The notes under the pieces are model-generated. The model was not told where the DNA came from and searched no databases. It worked only from the letters and a program-made list of their open reading frames with translations. Below, piece by piece: positions 1 to 8,937 of a stretch of 64,000 bases of DNA (position 1 is its first letter; each line of letters begins with the position of its first letter). The DNA comes from CAWJHE01 sp963842455 (GTDB lineage: Bacteria; Chloroflexota; Anaerolineae; Anaerolineales; UBA4823), in assembly GCA_963842455.1 (NCBI GenBank), contig CAWJHE010000014.1, positions 248,001 through 312,000 of the forward strand, written 5' to 3'. The position numbers and the translations under genes were made by a program.

Positions 1-1
1 G

Positions 2-592
2 GAAGGCAAGCTCATCGTACAGGTTGAAGACACCCTGGTCGGCAAGCAACGCCGCATTCCGGTGGATATGGTTGTGCTCTCGGCGGCTATGGAACCGCGC
101 CAGGACGCCAAGGAAGTTGCCCATTTGTTCGGCATCTCTTGCAGCGCAAATGGCTGGTTCATCGAAAAACACCCCAAGCTCGACCCGGTGGCTACCATGA
201 CCGAAGGCATCTTTATTGCTGGCTGTGTACAGGGACCCAAGGATATCCCCTCCAGTGTGGCGCAAGGTGCAGCTGCTTCTGCCCGAGTGATTGGACGTAT
301 CCAACAGGGGCAGATTGCCTTGGAGCCTGTGCGCGCTTCCGTGATCGAAGAGAAATGCTCAGGCTGTCGAATCTGCAATAACCTGTGTCCATTCAACGCC
401 ATCACCTTCCACGAAGACCGCATGGTCACCGAGATTAACCCGGCTTTATGCCAGGGCTGCGGCACCTGCGTAGCCGCCTGCCCTGCTGGCGCTATCACCG
501 GAACGGTCTTTAGCAACGAACAGATTTTCGCCCAACTAGAAGGCTTGCTGATGGTCAATTTTGATATGAGCATGGAAAGCGGAGGCAACTAA
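2..592 (+). CDS. hdrA: HdrA-like heterodisulfide reductase subunit A, C-terminal part (5' end outside window)
   Basis: The reading frame is open to the window edge, so only the last ~196 residues are present. The fragment holds the end of the FAD/NAD-binding domain, with the HdrA-typical stretch TEGIFIAGCVQGPKDIP (residues ~67-83). A ferredoxin-like domain follows with two CxxCxxCxxxC clusters (Cys 119/122/125/129 and 150/153/156/160). HdrA is the flavin subunit that bifurcates electrons from a hydrogenase or formate dehydrogenase to ferredoxin and a second acceptor. Its stop overlaps the mvhD start (TAATG), and mvhG and mvhA follow, so it belongs to a cytoplasmic Mvh-Hdr-type complex. The acceptor in a non-methanogen cannot be read from this window. 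Confidence 0.9.
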   Translation, partial: EGKLIVQVEDTLVGKQRRIPVDMVVLSAAMEPRQDAKEVAHLFGISCSANGWFIEKHPKLDPVATMTEGIFIAGCVQGPKDIPSSVAQGAAASARVIGRIQQGQIALEPVRASVIEEKCSGCRICNNLCPFNAITFHEDRMVTEINPALCQGCGTCVAACPAGAITGTVFSNEQIFAQLEGLLMVNFDMSMESGGN

Positions 593-1080
593 TGGCTGAA
601 ACCTTCGAACCCGTGATTATTGGTTTTACCTGCAACTGGTGCAGTTACCGGGCAGCTGACCTGGCTGGGACGGCGCGGGTGAAATACCCGCCCAATGTCC
701 GCCTGATCCGCCTGATGTGCTCTGGCCGCCTGGACCCAACCTTTGTCTTCAAGGCTCTGGCAGAAGGTGCAGATGGCGTTTTGATCACCGGCTGCCACCC
801 TGGAGAATGTCACTACCTGGAACAAAATTACAAAGCCTTGCGCCGCTTTTTGCTGATCCGCCGCACGCTGGCAGGGCTGGGTGTAGAACCTGGACGTGTA
901 AAACTGGTTTGGGCCAGTGCGGCAGAAGGTGTACGCCTGGCGCAAGAAATCTCCACCATGGTTGAAGAAATTCGTACGCTAGGCCCGCTAAACTGGCCGA
1001 AATGGCGCAATTTCGATGGCTTTCAGAAATTGGATCTTCCCGATCAAAAAGTTGAATTAACCCAGGAGGTGACGCCATGA
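592..1080 (+). CDS. mvhD: MvhD-like hydrogenase iron-sulfur subunit
   Basis: 162 residues, the usual size for MvhD/FlpD proteins. These carry a [2Fe-2S] cluster and pass electrons from the [NiFe] hydrogenase to HdrA. Family cysteines are visible: CNWC at residues 14-17, C43, and GCHPGEC (C68, C73). The start codon overlaps the hdrA stop, and the gene overlaps mvhG by four bases (ATGA). This indicates translational coupling and assembly with its neighbours. Function by family is confident; the physiological partner is inferred from gene order. Confidence 0.92.
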   Translation: MAETFEPVIIGFTCNWCSYRAADLAGTARVKYPPNVRLIRLMCSGRLDPTFVFKALAEGADGVLITGCHPGECHYLEQNYKALRRFLLIRRTLAGLGVEPGRVKLVWASAAEGVRLAQEISTMVEEIRTLGPLNWPKWRNFDGFQKLDLPDQKVELTQEVTP

Positions 1081-2096
1081 GTGACGCAAAAGAATCGCCC
1101 AACGCAAAACCGAAATTTGCCATGTATTGGGCAGCTTCCTGCGGGGGCTGCGAAATCGCAGTGCTCAATATCAACGAAAAAATCCTGGAAGTCGATGCCA
1201 ACTTTGAAGTCGCTTTCTGGCCAGTGGCAATGGACGCCAAGTACAAGGATGTCGAGGCCATGCCGGACCAGTCCATCCTGTTGACGCTGTTCAACGGCGG
1301 GATACGCAACCGGGAAAATGAAGAAATCGCCCATTTGCTGCGCAAGAAATCACAAATCCTGGTCGCTTTCGGGTCCTGCGCGTGTGAAGGCTGCATCCCT
1401 GGCTTGGCAAACTTGTCCAGCCCGGAGGAACTCTTCAACACCGTCTACCATGGCGTTTCAACCGAGAACAACCAGAGCCTGCTTCCCCAGCCTCATTTCC
1501 AAATGCCTGAAGGCGAAATCCACATTCCTCAGTTCTACCCGGTTCTCAGAACCCTGGATCAGGTGGTAAAAGTCGATTACTACATGCCTGGCTGCCCGCC
1601 AGAATCGCACCAGATTGCAGCGGTGATCGATCTGGTTATCAAAGTCTTGCATGGAGAAGCCAGCCTGCCGCCAGCAGGGGCTGTCATCGGGGCAGGCGGG
1701 TCAACCGTATGCGATGATTGCCCGCGTCAAAGAAATGTTAAACTGGTCAAGAAATTCCAGCGCATACAGGACCTGGATCCAATTGACCCGGAGCTGTGCC
1801 TGTTAGAACAGGGCGTTCCCTGCAACGGCCCGGCTACACGCCAGGGCTGCGGGGCGCTTTGCCCGCAAGCCGGTGCACAATGTATCGGCTGCTATGGACC
1901 GGCTGAAGGTGTCCTGGATTACGGGGCGCGCCTGATTTCTGCGTTTGCCTCCGTGATTGACAGCAACGATCCGGAGGAAATTGACCAGATCCTGGCAGGT
2001 ATTCCAGATCCAGCCGGGCAGTTTTATCGCTTCAACCTGGCTGGCTCTCTGCTCAGAGCGGGTATGCCGGCCTGGAAGAGAAACGGCAAGCACTAG
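1077..2096 (+). CDS. mvhG: [NiFe]-hydrogenase small subunit, group 3c-like
   Basis: 339 residues, in the range of MvhG-like small subunits that wire the [NiFe] site through three Fe-S clusters. The proximal cluster ligands are seen as SCGGC (C22, C25), FGSCACEGC (~C101-C106) and PGCPP (C173). A Cys-rich C-terminal half (CDDCP, CNGPATRQGCGALCPQAGAQCIGC) should hold the medial and distal clusters. No Tat signal is present, so the enzyme is cytoplasmic. It lies between mvhD and the large-subunit gene with no gap upstream and ten bases downstream. Confidence 0.93.
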   Translation: MSDAKESPNAKPKFAMYWAASCGGCEIAVLNINEKILEVDANFEVAFWPVAMDAKYKDVEAMPDQSILLTLFNGGIRNRENEEIAHLLRKKSQILVAFGSCACEGCIPGLANLSSPEELFNTVYHGVSTENNQSLLPQPHFQMPEGEIHIPQFYPVLRTLDQVVKVDYYMPGCPPESHQIAAVIDLVIKVLHGEASLPPAGAVIGAGGSTVCDDCPRQRNVKLVKKFQRIQDLDPIDPELCLLEQGVPCNGPATRQGCGALCPQAGAQCIGCYGPAEGVLDYGARLISAFASVIDSNDPEEIDQILAGIPDPAGQFYRFNLAGSLLRAGMPAWKRNGKH

Positions 2097-2106
2097 GAGA
2101 AACGCC

Positions 2107-3574
2107 ATGCAACGGATAACAATCGATCCTATTACCAGACTGGAAGGCCACGGCAAAATCGAAATCTTTTTAGATGAGGCTGGCGACGTGGCGAATACCT
2201 ATTTCCAGATACCTGAGCTGCGCGGCTTTGAGCGTTTCTGTGTCGGCCGTCCGGTCGAGGAGATGCCTTTACTTACGAATCGCATCTGCGGGGTATGCCC
2301 TGAAGCGCACCATATGGCGGCTGCCAAAGCTGCCGATGCTGTTTACCAGGTCGACCCGCCCCCTGCAGCCAAGAAACTGCGCGAGCTGCTCTATTCGGGT
2401 TTCTATTTCACTGACCACACCACCCATTTCTACGCCCTGGCTGGTCCCGATTTTGTGATGGGACCAGATGCTCCGGTAGCAGAACGCAATATCCTGGGTG
2501 TGATCCATAAAGTTGGGTCTGGAAATTGGTGGGCAGGTGATCCAGGCACGCAAGTATGGGCACCGCATTGTGGAAATGATTGGCGGCCGCAAAGTGCACC
2601 CCTGTACTTCCATTCCTGGCGGTCTGACCAAGGGGATTACCAAGGAGCAACGCCAGGAAATCGAAGAAATGGGCCGCTGGGGAATTGAATTCGCCCAGTT
2701 TAGCCTGAAGTTGTTCAACGATATCGTCCTGGGCAACAAAGCTTACCTGGACTTGATCCTGGGAGACATCTACACGCACAAAACCTACTCCATCGGATTG
2801 CTGGACGAGAACAACCATGTCAACTTTTATGATGGCAAGGTGAGTGTGGTTGCTCCGGATGGCGAACGGATCGGCAAATATGCCCCTTCTGAATACACGG
2901 ATTGGATCAGCGAGCGGGTCGAGCCCTGGACCTACCTGAAATTCCCCTATCTCAAGAAGGTGGGATGGAAAGGTTTTGTGGATGGCAAGGACTCGGGAGT
3001 GTACTTTTCAACACCACTTTCCAGGCTGAATGCAGCCGATGGCATGGCAACCCCCCTGGCCCAGGAGCATTATGAGAAATTTTACGACGCCCTGGGAGGC
3101 AAGCCGGTTCACCAGAGATTGGCAATCCATTGGGCAAGGCTGATTGAGCTGCTCTACTCAGCAGAACGGATTGTGGAATTAGCCACCGATCCTGAAATCA
3201 CCTCGGACAAATTCCACAGCGTTCCCACTCAAACTCCCCGAGAAGGCATCGGCGTTGTCGAGGCGCCGCGCGGCTTACTCACCCACCACTATAAGACCGA
3301 TGAGCGCGGCATACTCACCGAAGTTAACCTGATTGTCGGAACGACGAACAACTATGCCCCCATCAGCATGTCCATCAAGAAAGCCGCCCAGAACCTGATC
3401 AAAGGCGGTGAAGTAGTCACAGAAGGCATGCTCAATATGGTGGAAATGGCTTTCCGGGCCTATGACCCCTGCTTTGGATGCGCTACGCATTCACTGCCCG
3501 GTCAAATGCCCCTGGAAGTGACCATTCGTGATGCGCAGGGCAATCCAGTAGAAGTGCTCAGGCAATTCTGCTGA
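2107..3574 (+). CDS. mvhA: [NiFe]-hydrogenase large subunit, group 3c-like (frameshifted in this sequence)
   Basis: Catalytic subunit carrying the Ni-Fe site. The N-terminal ligand motif RICGVC lies at residues ~59-64 and the C-terminal motif DPCFGCATH lies near the end. About 28 residues follow the last motif, the peptide normally removed by the protease encoded next. The start is the ATG at 2107, preceded by AGGAGA. The frame breaks at the GGG run 2515-2517: one G too many separates HKVG from LEIGGQVIQARKYG. Removing it gives one continuous protein of ~488 residues. Since all catalytic motifs are intact on both sides, a sequence error is more likely than a dead gene. Confidence 0.88.
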
Positions 3575-3575
3575 G

Positions 3576-4193
3576 ATGCCGGAGGAAACAGCACACGCCG
3601 GGCAGCTGATTGAGCCTCTGTCAAAGGCTGCCCGGCCCAGGATTTTAGTCATTGGACTGGGAAACCCAATCCTGGGCGATGACGGCGTCGGCTGGCATGT
3701 CTGCCAGTCTGTGCAAGCCCGCCTGCAGGCAAGTCAAGACCAGCCGGATGAGACGTTTATATTGGGTAGGCATTTCTCGAAAGATGATCTCGACGATATC
3801 GAATTTGATTGCCTTTCCCTGGGTGGTCTGGCGTTGATGGAAAGATTGGTCGATAGCACCCATGTCTTGATCATCGATGCGATCACAACCCAGGCAGCAC
3901 CTGTTGGGACAGTGCTGTGTTTCCCGCTGCAGGAACTTCCCATGCTGGCGATAGGTCACCTGGCTTCTGCTCACGACACTTCTTTGCAACATGCCCTGCA
4001 AGTCGGAGAAATGATGGGCGCCAATCTACCCAAGCAGATCACCATCCTGGGTATCGAAGCGCAGCAAGTGTACGATTTTTCAGAAAACCTTTCCGCACCC
4101 GTCTCGGCTGCCATTACGGAGGCAAGCGAGCGGGTCATCCAACAATTGAGAGAATGGATAGTCCATCCAGATAAACCAAAACCAATCGTGTGA
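3576..4193 (+). CDS. Hydrogenase maturation endopeptidase (HyaD/HoxW family)
   Basis: 205 residues. It starts one base after the large-subunit stop codon. The family fingerprint GLGNPILGDDGVG (residues ~27-39) is present, including the Asp that senses nickel, and HDTSLQHAL near residue 135 fits the second ligand region. The enzyme cuts the C-terminal extension of the [NiFe] large subunit once nickel is in place. Its position directly behind mvhA makes MvhA its evident substrate. Confidence 0.9.
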   Translation: MPEETAHAGQLIEPLSKAARPRILVIGLGNPILGDDGVGWHVCQSVQARLQASQDQPDETFILGRHFSKDDLDDIEFDCLSLGGLALMERLVDSTHVLIIDAITTQAAPVGTVLCFPLQELPMLAIGHLASAHDTSLQHALQVGEMMGANLPKQITILGIEAQQVYDFSENLSAPVSAAITEASERVIQQLREWIVHPDKPKPIV

Positions 4194-4215
4194 CAAGGAT
4201 ATATAGGAGGCGAAG

Positions 4216-4683
4216 ATGATCTCCCCAGAAAAACTCAAGCGCATCGCTTTTTTTAGCCCTTTCAAAGCAGAGCATTTGCAACAGATCGCCATGATGGCAG
4301 ATGAAGTGGAAATCCCAAAAGGTGAAATTCTATTTGAAGAATGCCAGCCAGCCGAAATCTTTTACATCCTGCTAGAAGGAAATGTAGATTTGTACTACAA
4401 AACCGAAGAAAGTTATCCCAAGAAAGTTAAAAAGGAATTCGAGGTTGGCGAAATCAATCCCGGGGAAATCCTTACCTTTAGCGCGCTGATCGAGCCTTAT
4501 GTGTTAAACGCGTCTGGAAAAGCATCCAAAGACAGCACAGTGGTAAAGATCGACGCAGTCAAGCTACGCGCCTTATTCGAGGCAGAACCCCGTTTGGGTT
4601 ACCAGGCCATGCAGCAACTCACCAAAGCTATCATGGAGAATCTGGCCTACACACGCGTACAACTGGCGGCTGCCTGGGCTTAA
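4216..4683 (+). CDS. Cyclic nucleotide-binding domain protein without DNA-binding domain
   Basis: 155 residues made of one CRP-like cNMP-binding beta-roll (approximately residues 12-130), e.g. FSPFKAEHLQQIAMMADEVEIPKGEILFEE. The family's C-terminal helix-turn-helix is absent, so this is not a classical CRP regulator. A strong AGGAGG lies seven bases before the ATG, and the gene follows the hydrogenase protease by 22 bp, probably in the same transcript. A role as a sensor partner of the hydrogenase complex is only a guess from position. Confidence 0.75.
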   Translation: MISPEKLKRIAFFSPFKAEHLQQIAMMADEVEIPKGEILFEECQPAEIFYILLEGNVDLYYKTEESYPKKVKKEFEVGEINPGEILTFSALIEPYVLNASGKASKDSTVVKIDAVKLRALFEAEPRLGYQAMQQLTKAIMENLAYTRVQLAAAWA

Positions 4684-4692
4684 ACAAAGTGG

Positions 4693-4722
4693 TTGTGCGC
4701 GGGGAAGAAAATTGTATATAAT
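4693..4722 (+). promoter_or_regulatory. Putative sigma-70 promoter for the acetyltransferase gene
   Basis: TTGTGC (4693-4698) and a perfect TATAAT (4717-4722) with an 18-bp spacer, located ~50 bp before the ATG at 4775. Confidence 0.6.
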
Positions 4723-4774
4723 CTTAACATCAAGTTTCTTTCCAACCCGTAGCAAGAAAGGCCAGGGGAAGTCA

Positions 4775-5341
4775 ATGGTAACCAAAGAAGACTTATTCTT
4801 TCGTCAAGTCGTTACTTTACGAGATGGGGCGCGCGTCTTGCTGCGCCCGCTCGTCCCAGATGATCGCCAGGCTCTGGTCGATTTCTTTGTCCCTGTTCCC
4901 ATGGAAGAGCGCCGGTATATGCGCCACAATATCAACGACCCGGCTGTCGTGGCGTCTTGGGCAGAAAACCCAGATTATGAACGTGTTTTCCCCCTGATTG
5001 CCACGGTCGCTGAGCGCATCGTAGGCAATGGCACCCTGCACTTCGGCGAGGGGCATGCCCGCCACCGGGCAGAGATGCGCATCTTCCTGGCAAAGGATTT
5101 TCGCCGGCGCGGCTTAGGTAACAAGCTGATCCAGGCTTTGATTGAACATGCCCGCCGGCGCAGCATCTACTTGCTGGAAGTGCAAATCATCAGCGATCAC
5201 GTCGATGTGATCAAAGCCATGTCCAAAGCAGGTTTCGAGACCGTGTGCAGCTATGAAGATTATTTTCTGCTGCCGGATGGTGAGTTGCGCGATGTGGTGC
5301 ACATGATCCTGCACTTACGTACAACCACCGACGAATTTTGA
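4775..5341 (+). CDS. GNAT family N-acetyltransferase
   Basis: 188 residues from the ATG at 4775. That start has AGGGGAAG just upstream, while the in-frame TTG at 4712 lies inside the promoter and is rejected. The GNAT core is visible: a beta-strand motif LHFGEGHARHRAEMRIFLAKDFRRRGLGNKLIQAL with the acetyl-CoA loop R-R-G-L-G-N. It transfers acetyl from acetyl-CoA to an amine or protein lysine. The substrate cannot be told; some relatives (Pat-like) acetylate metabolic enzymes. Confidence 0.85.
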   Translation: MVTKEDLFFRQVVTLRDGARVLLRPLVPDDRQALVDFFVPVPMEERRYMRHNINDPAVVASWAENPDYERVFPLIATVAERIVGNGTLHFGEGHARHRAEMRIFLAKDFRRRGLGNKLIQALIEHARRRSIYLLEVQIISDHVDVIKAMSKAGFETVCSYEDYFLLPDGELRDVVHMILHLRTTTDEF

Positions 5342-5977
5342 TCAGACACGCTCAAAAAAGATTTCGAGGTTTCGAAAACAAGCAGCGCTTAGCTTGTGAC
5401 CCACATCGTCTTCACAGAAGCTGACATACGCGCCAGCCTGCTGCAAGATACGCTGCGCCTGGCGCGCTCTCGCGATGGGCACTAATTCATCCTGGGCGCC
5501 ATGCGCCATGTAAACAGGCAAATCCAGAAGCGGTTGACCTACCGCCAACGAGCCGGCGCCATCCGGCAAGAAACCAGCTAAACCGGCTACGGCATGCACC
5601 CGCCCAGGATTGAGCAAAGCAAAGGTAAATGCCAGGGCGGCGCCCTGGCTGAAACCCACCAGGCTGAGCTGAGAAAAATCTGCCTGGGGAAAGAACTCGT
5701 CGCGCAATATTTCATCCAAGGCCGTCACCGCTGGTCGGAAATCATCCACCCAGGGCCAGGCCTTGGCCCGATGCGGGTGCCAGCCATAACCTCCCATTGG
5801 CGTGGTATGCGGCGCACGCGGAGCGATGAGCAGGCTATTTTCAGGCAAACGAGGCGCAAAAACCCACATAGCATCCTCATCACCGGTCCAGCCATGCAGA
5901 AGCAAGATCACCGGAAATGGACCTGCCCCCTCGGGCTGTCGCCAACGGATAGTCCAACCGTTCAGCTCCATTTTCAT
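5342..5977 (-). CDS. Alpha/beta hydrolase, carboxylesterase/phospholipase type
   Basis: 211 residues with a standard catalytic triad: nucleophile elbow GFSQGA (Ser ~110), HGAQDELVP (Asp ~163) and the histidine in VGHKL (~194). The oxyanion region LLLHGWTGDE lies near residue 26. Size and motifs fit the short-chain carboxylesterase/lysophospholipase family (YpfH/Est-like). No signal peptide, so cytoplasmic. It converges on the acetyltransferase gene, with its stop codon immediately beyond that gene's stop. Confidence 0.85.
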   Translation of the reverse strand: MKMELNGWTIRWRQPEGAGPFPVILLLHGWTGDEDAMWVFAPRLPENSLLIAPRAPHTTPMGGYGWHPHRAKAWPWVDDFRPAVTALDEILRDEFFPQADFSQLSLVGFSQGAALAFTFALLNPGRVHAVAGLAGFLPDGAGSLAVGQPLLDLPVYMAHGAQDELVPIARARQAQRILQQAGAYVSFCEDDVGHKLSAACFRNLEIFFERV

Positions 5978-6053
5978 GAGCTTGCTGTTTTTTCATGCAG
6001 GTTTCCTCCGTTCTTATGTCTCCTGCCTTTTCAATCGCGTCATAAATCAAGGG

Positions 6054-6278
6054 TCAAGATGCGTTATGCCGCTTGACAAACCACTCCATGGCCAGCAGAA
6101 TCAGCCAAATGAGCAGCAGAGGAGCCAGTCCGGCCAACAGGCAAAGCGCCCCCAGGATGGCAGCATTACGACCATAGATCAGGTAAACCAATCCGTCGCC
6201 AATCAGGAAAAGGATCAGGATGAAACCGAACAACAGGCGGGCGTTGGTCTGGCGTGCGTATTTGCGTAAATCATTCAT
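6054..6278 (-). CDS. Small membrane protein of unknown function
   Basis: 74 residues with two hydrophobic helices (approximately residues 14-34 and 38-62) and positively charged ends. It starts eight bases after the patatin gene stop and so is probably cotranscribed with it. No known domain recognised. Confidence 0.6.
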   Translation of the reverse strand: MNDLRKYARQTNARLLFGFILILFLIGDGLVYLIYGRNAAILGALCLLAGLAPLLLIWLILLAMEWFVKRHNAS

Positions 6279-6286
6279 AGGAGTCT

Positions 6287-7195
6287 CTAATTCCCGGCTT
6301 TCTCAACCTGAACGGGCATCAAGTTCTTCATTCGCCTGCGCCAGACATTTGGCCAGCTAATTTGGCGTTCCAACTCAGGCAGGGCTTCCAGCGCAGCCCG
6401 CTCACCCAGGTCGGCTACCATGCTTGCATCTACATGATCCAGCAGGCCAATATCGCCTACTGCGGGTCGGATCACCACTTCTGGCTTTTCCACAGCTAAC
6501 AATAATTCGGTGAGCTGCGCTCCGCTGATATCAATGGCGCGCAAGAAGACATTCAAAGCCTGTGCTATGCGCAAACGCGCCAGGTAGCGTGCCAGGAAAG
6601 GCAGAGAGTTCATTAGACGCGGTTTTGAAGCGCTGCTCCAATGCTCAATGGGCGGAGAAAGCACAACCGCCGCCACTGGCAAGTCTGGTGCGAGAGAACG
6701 AGCCAGAGAGACCGGTACCGGCGCTAAGACGCCGCCATCCACCAGCAAACGCCCCTCGTGATGGGCTGGCGGAAAGACACCCGGTACAGCGATGGTCGCC
6801 AGAATTGCATCGATGACTTTTCCCGAGCGAATGGTCACCAGCTCCGCAGTATCCAGATCCACCGCGGTGACTGCAAATGGGAAGCGCAATTCATCAAAAG
6901 TACGCTCACCCAGCAGTTTGTGCAGAAGCTGGCGCAAACCAGACACACCCATCCAGGAAGGTTCGTCTTCTGGCAGACGCCGGTAAGCTTCCTGGTAATC
7001 CAGGTTAATGGCCTGATCCAAGATTTGGTCTACACTCAAACCGGCTGCATAAAGCCCGCCCCATAAACCACCTGCGCTTGTTCCGGCAATGCCCGCCACC
7101 TCAAAGCCGTTGTTTTCCAAGACGCGCAGCACACCTAGATGGGCATTGCCTTTGACACCGCCCCCGCCTAAAGCCAGCGTAATCGCTCTAGACAT
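6287..7195 (-). CDS. Patatin-like phospholipase (RssA/NTE family)
   Basis: 302 residues. Patatin signatures appear in order: the glycine-rich oxyanion loop GGGGVKG (residues ~10-16), the nucleophile elbow GTSAG (Ser ~40), and the catalytic dyad Asp in LLVDGG (~153). Such enzymes are Ser-Asp acyl hydrolases acting on phospholipids or lysophospholipids. A second, broken patatin gene lies at the far end of the window. AGGAGG lies close to the ATG. Confidence 0.9.
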   Translation of the reverse strand: MSRAITLALGGGGVKGNAHLGVLRVLENNGFEVAGIAGTSAGGLWGGLYAAGLSVDQILDQAINLDYQEAYRRLPEDEPSWMGVSGLRQLLHKLLGERTFDELRFPFAVTAVDLDTAELVTIRSGKVIDAILATIAVPGVFPPAHHEGRLLVDGGVLAPVPVSLARSLAPDLPVAAVVLSPPIEHWSSASKPRLMNSLPFLARYLARLRIAQALNVFLRAIDISGAQLTELLLAVEKPEVVIRPAVGDIGLLDHVDASMVADLGERAALEALPELERQISWPNVWRRRMKNLMPVQVEKAGN

Positions 7196-7335
7196 TTTTC
7201 CTCCTGTTCAACCGTCATCCACAATAATCTAATTCTACTATGGAGTTCTTTTATTGCATGGGTTTCATCTAATGCAAAGCCAGATCAGGTGTTCAGCCTG
7301 TTTCCCGTTTGGTTATTTCGGGTTACAATGGGCGC

Positions 7336-7686
7336 ATGTGCAGCGAACAAGAATGGGTCCGCAAATTTGAGTCTGAAATCGTCAATGCTCAGGCTGCACG
7401 CCTGGCAGGAAACGAAGGTAAAGCCCGGGTCTGCGCCCGGCGAGCAGCTGGACTTGTGGCAGCAGAGTACCTGCATCGAAATCAATTACCCCTATCCGGA
7501 CCAAGCGCCTATGACCATTTACGTCGCCTGCAGAGCTTACCGGGGTTACCAACCCAGAGCGCAGAAATTGTCGAACGATTGCTGCTGCGTGTGAGCAAAG
7601 ATTTCAACTTGCCAGTTCAGGCCGACTTGATCGATGATGCCCTCCAGCTTAAGAGAATTTTGCTCGGTGAACCAGATGGTGATTGA
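7336..7686 (+). CDS. Conserved-looking helical protein of unknown function
   Basis: About 116 residues from the ATG at 7336; an upstream TTG at 7309 is in frame but less likely. The sequence is helical and charged (RVCARRAAGLVAAEYL, LIDDALQLKRILL), with a layout that recalls HEPN-type helical domains, but no defining motif is present. A TACAAT at 7324-7329 lies only six bases before the ATG, so the message might be leaderless. A strong terminator follows. Confidence 0.55.
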   Translation: MCSEQEWVRKFESEIVNAQAARLAGNEGKARVCARRAAGLVAAEYLHRNQLPLSGPSAYDHLRRLQSLPGLPTQSAEIVERLLLRVSKDFNLPVQADLIDDALQLKRILLGEPDGD

Positions 7687-7721
7687 GGTCAGAGACCAGA
7701 TACCCCTAGACTTTACTTTAA

Positions 7722-7749
7722 AAAAAGCCAGGAATAATCCTGGCTTTTT
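7722..7749. terminator. Bidirectional intrinsic terminator
   Basis: A perfect 12-bp stem (AAAAAGCCAGGA paired with TCCTGGCTTTTT) around a four-base loop, with A- and T-runs on the two sides. It sits between the convergent genes ending at 7686 and 7770. Confidence 0.88.
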
Positions 7750-7769
7750 CTTTTATTGCAGCCCAAAAG

Positions 7770-8084
7770 CTAAACCGCAGTCCGCTTGTGTTGCAATTCC
7801 CCACCTGCCTGGCGTAATAGCCCAAACATGCTGAACAAAAAAACGATGGCACGGATGCCGGTAAAAATCAGCATAAAAATACTGAAAATTGAGGCGGCAG
7901 CCAGGGCAAATGACTGAAATACGTTGCCCTGCTTCTCGGCCAGGGGAAAATTGGTCAATAAGCGACCTTTCAAGTCCAGGGAAAATTCCTGGCGCATAGC
8001 AACCGGTTTTAACATCAGGTCTAAAACGGTCTCTAACTCCTTATCCAATGCGGGAGTTTTCCAGAAGTCTAATAATCTCATCAC
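7770..8084 (-). CDS. Small membrane protein, unknown function
   Basis: 104 residues with a GTG start at 8084 directly against the DegV stop codon; an ATG follows as the second codon. The N-terminal half is polar (KTPALDKELETVLDLMLKPVAMRQEF), followed by a long hydrophobic stretch at ~60-90. It is the last gene of a sigma factor - degV - membrane protein cluster. No family recognised. Confidence 0.6.
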   Translation of the reverse strand: MMRLLDFWKTPALDKELETVLDLMLKPVAMRQEFSLDLKGRLLTNFPLAEKQGNVFQSFALAAASIFSIFMLIFTGIRAIVFLFSMFGLLRQAGGELQHKRTAV

Positions 8085-8934
8085 TCATTCTCCTTCAACG
8101 GGGTAGGCTACGATGCCAATCGTGCCTGGACCGAGATTGGCTGCCACACCAATCGAAAGTTCAGTCAGGATCAGGTTCTTACAATTCAGCCGCTCACGCA
8201 CCCGTTGCATTAACGCCTTACCCGATTCGCGGATCTTCTGCGTGCACCACAGCTGCATTCACTAGACGCCGTCCAACCCGTTGAGCGGTAATTTCCAGGA
8301 TGTGATCCAAAGATTTTGAGCGTGTGCGCACGCGCTCCCCAAATTCCAAAACGCCTTCTTTTAGGATGATCACTGGTTTGACATTGAGCAGCGATGCCAG
8401 GGCAGCCTGCAGGGCTTTCACCCGCCCGCTGCGCCGGGCAAATTCTAGCGTATCCAGGGTTAAGACGACCTGAACATCATGGCTGATCTGAGCCAGACGT
8501 GCGATGATCGCTTCTATACTAGCCCCAGCCCTCTCCATCAAACGCGCTTCCCGCAGCATGTAGCCCATGGCAGCCGATCCGCTGGCTGAGTCAACCGGAT
8601 GGATTTGAAATTTTCCGGCCAGTTCCTTGGCAGCTATACGCGCCGAATTGAGGGTGCCGGATAGTTTTCCGGTAACATGCAGGGATAAAATGGTATCTCC
8701 AGCCCTGGCGATTTTCTCATAAAATTCGATAAATTGACCGGGGGTAGGTTGGGAAGTCTTAGGAATTGTGCCGGTTTCATTGGCTATGCGATAAAAATCC
8801 GCGTTCGAAAGATCTATCCCTTGCAAGAAGGTCTTTTCCCCAAAATGAATGTTGATGGGAATCACTTGAAGTTGATATTCTTCTATCCACTCGGGCGGTG
8901 CATCGCCTGCGCTATCCATCACAATGTGTAACAA
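8085..8934 (-). CDS. DegV family fatty-acid-binding protein (frameshifted in this sequence)
   Basis: DegV proteins bind fatty acids (FakB-like) and present them to a kinase. The N-terminal domain shows DSAGDAPPEW, TSQPTPGQF and LHVTGKLSGTLNSA, the typical fatty-acid-binding Ser/Thr motifs. The frame stops early at 8218 (HAEDPRIG). Removing one base at the GG at 8231-8232 restores a normal ending (HAEDRESGKALMQRVRERL and on to VAYPVEGE) with a stop at 8085-8087 and ~282 residues, the family length. One extra base is therefore the likely explanation. The ATG lies three bases past the sigma-factor stop. Confidence 0.85.
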
Positions 8935-8937
8935 GGT

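Noticed and set aside
1957..2106. Upstream extension of the hydrogenase large subunit
   Set aside because: It overlaps the end of mvhG in another frame. The ATG at 2107 has a good AGGAGA and matches the family N-terminus.
2500..2530. Programmed frameshift in mvhA
   Set aside because: No slippery heptamer with a downstream structure is evident, and similar lesions recur in unrelated genes of the window.
5594..6269. Plus-strand open frames opposite the esterase gene
   Set aside because: They are shadows of the minus-strand alpha/beta hydrolase and small membrane protein genes.
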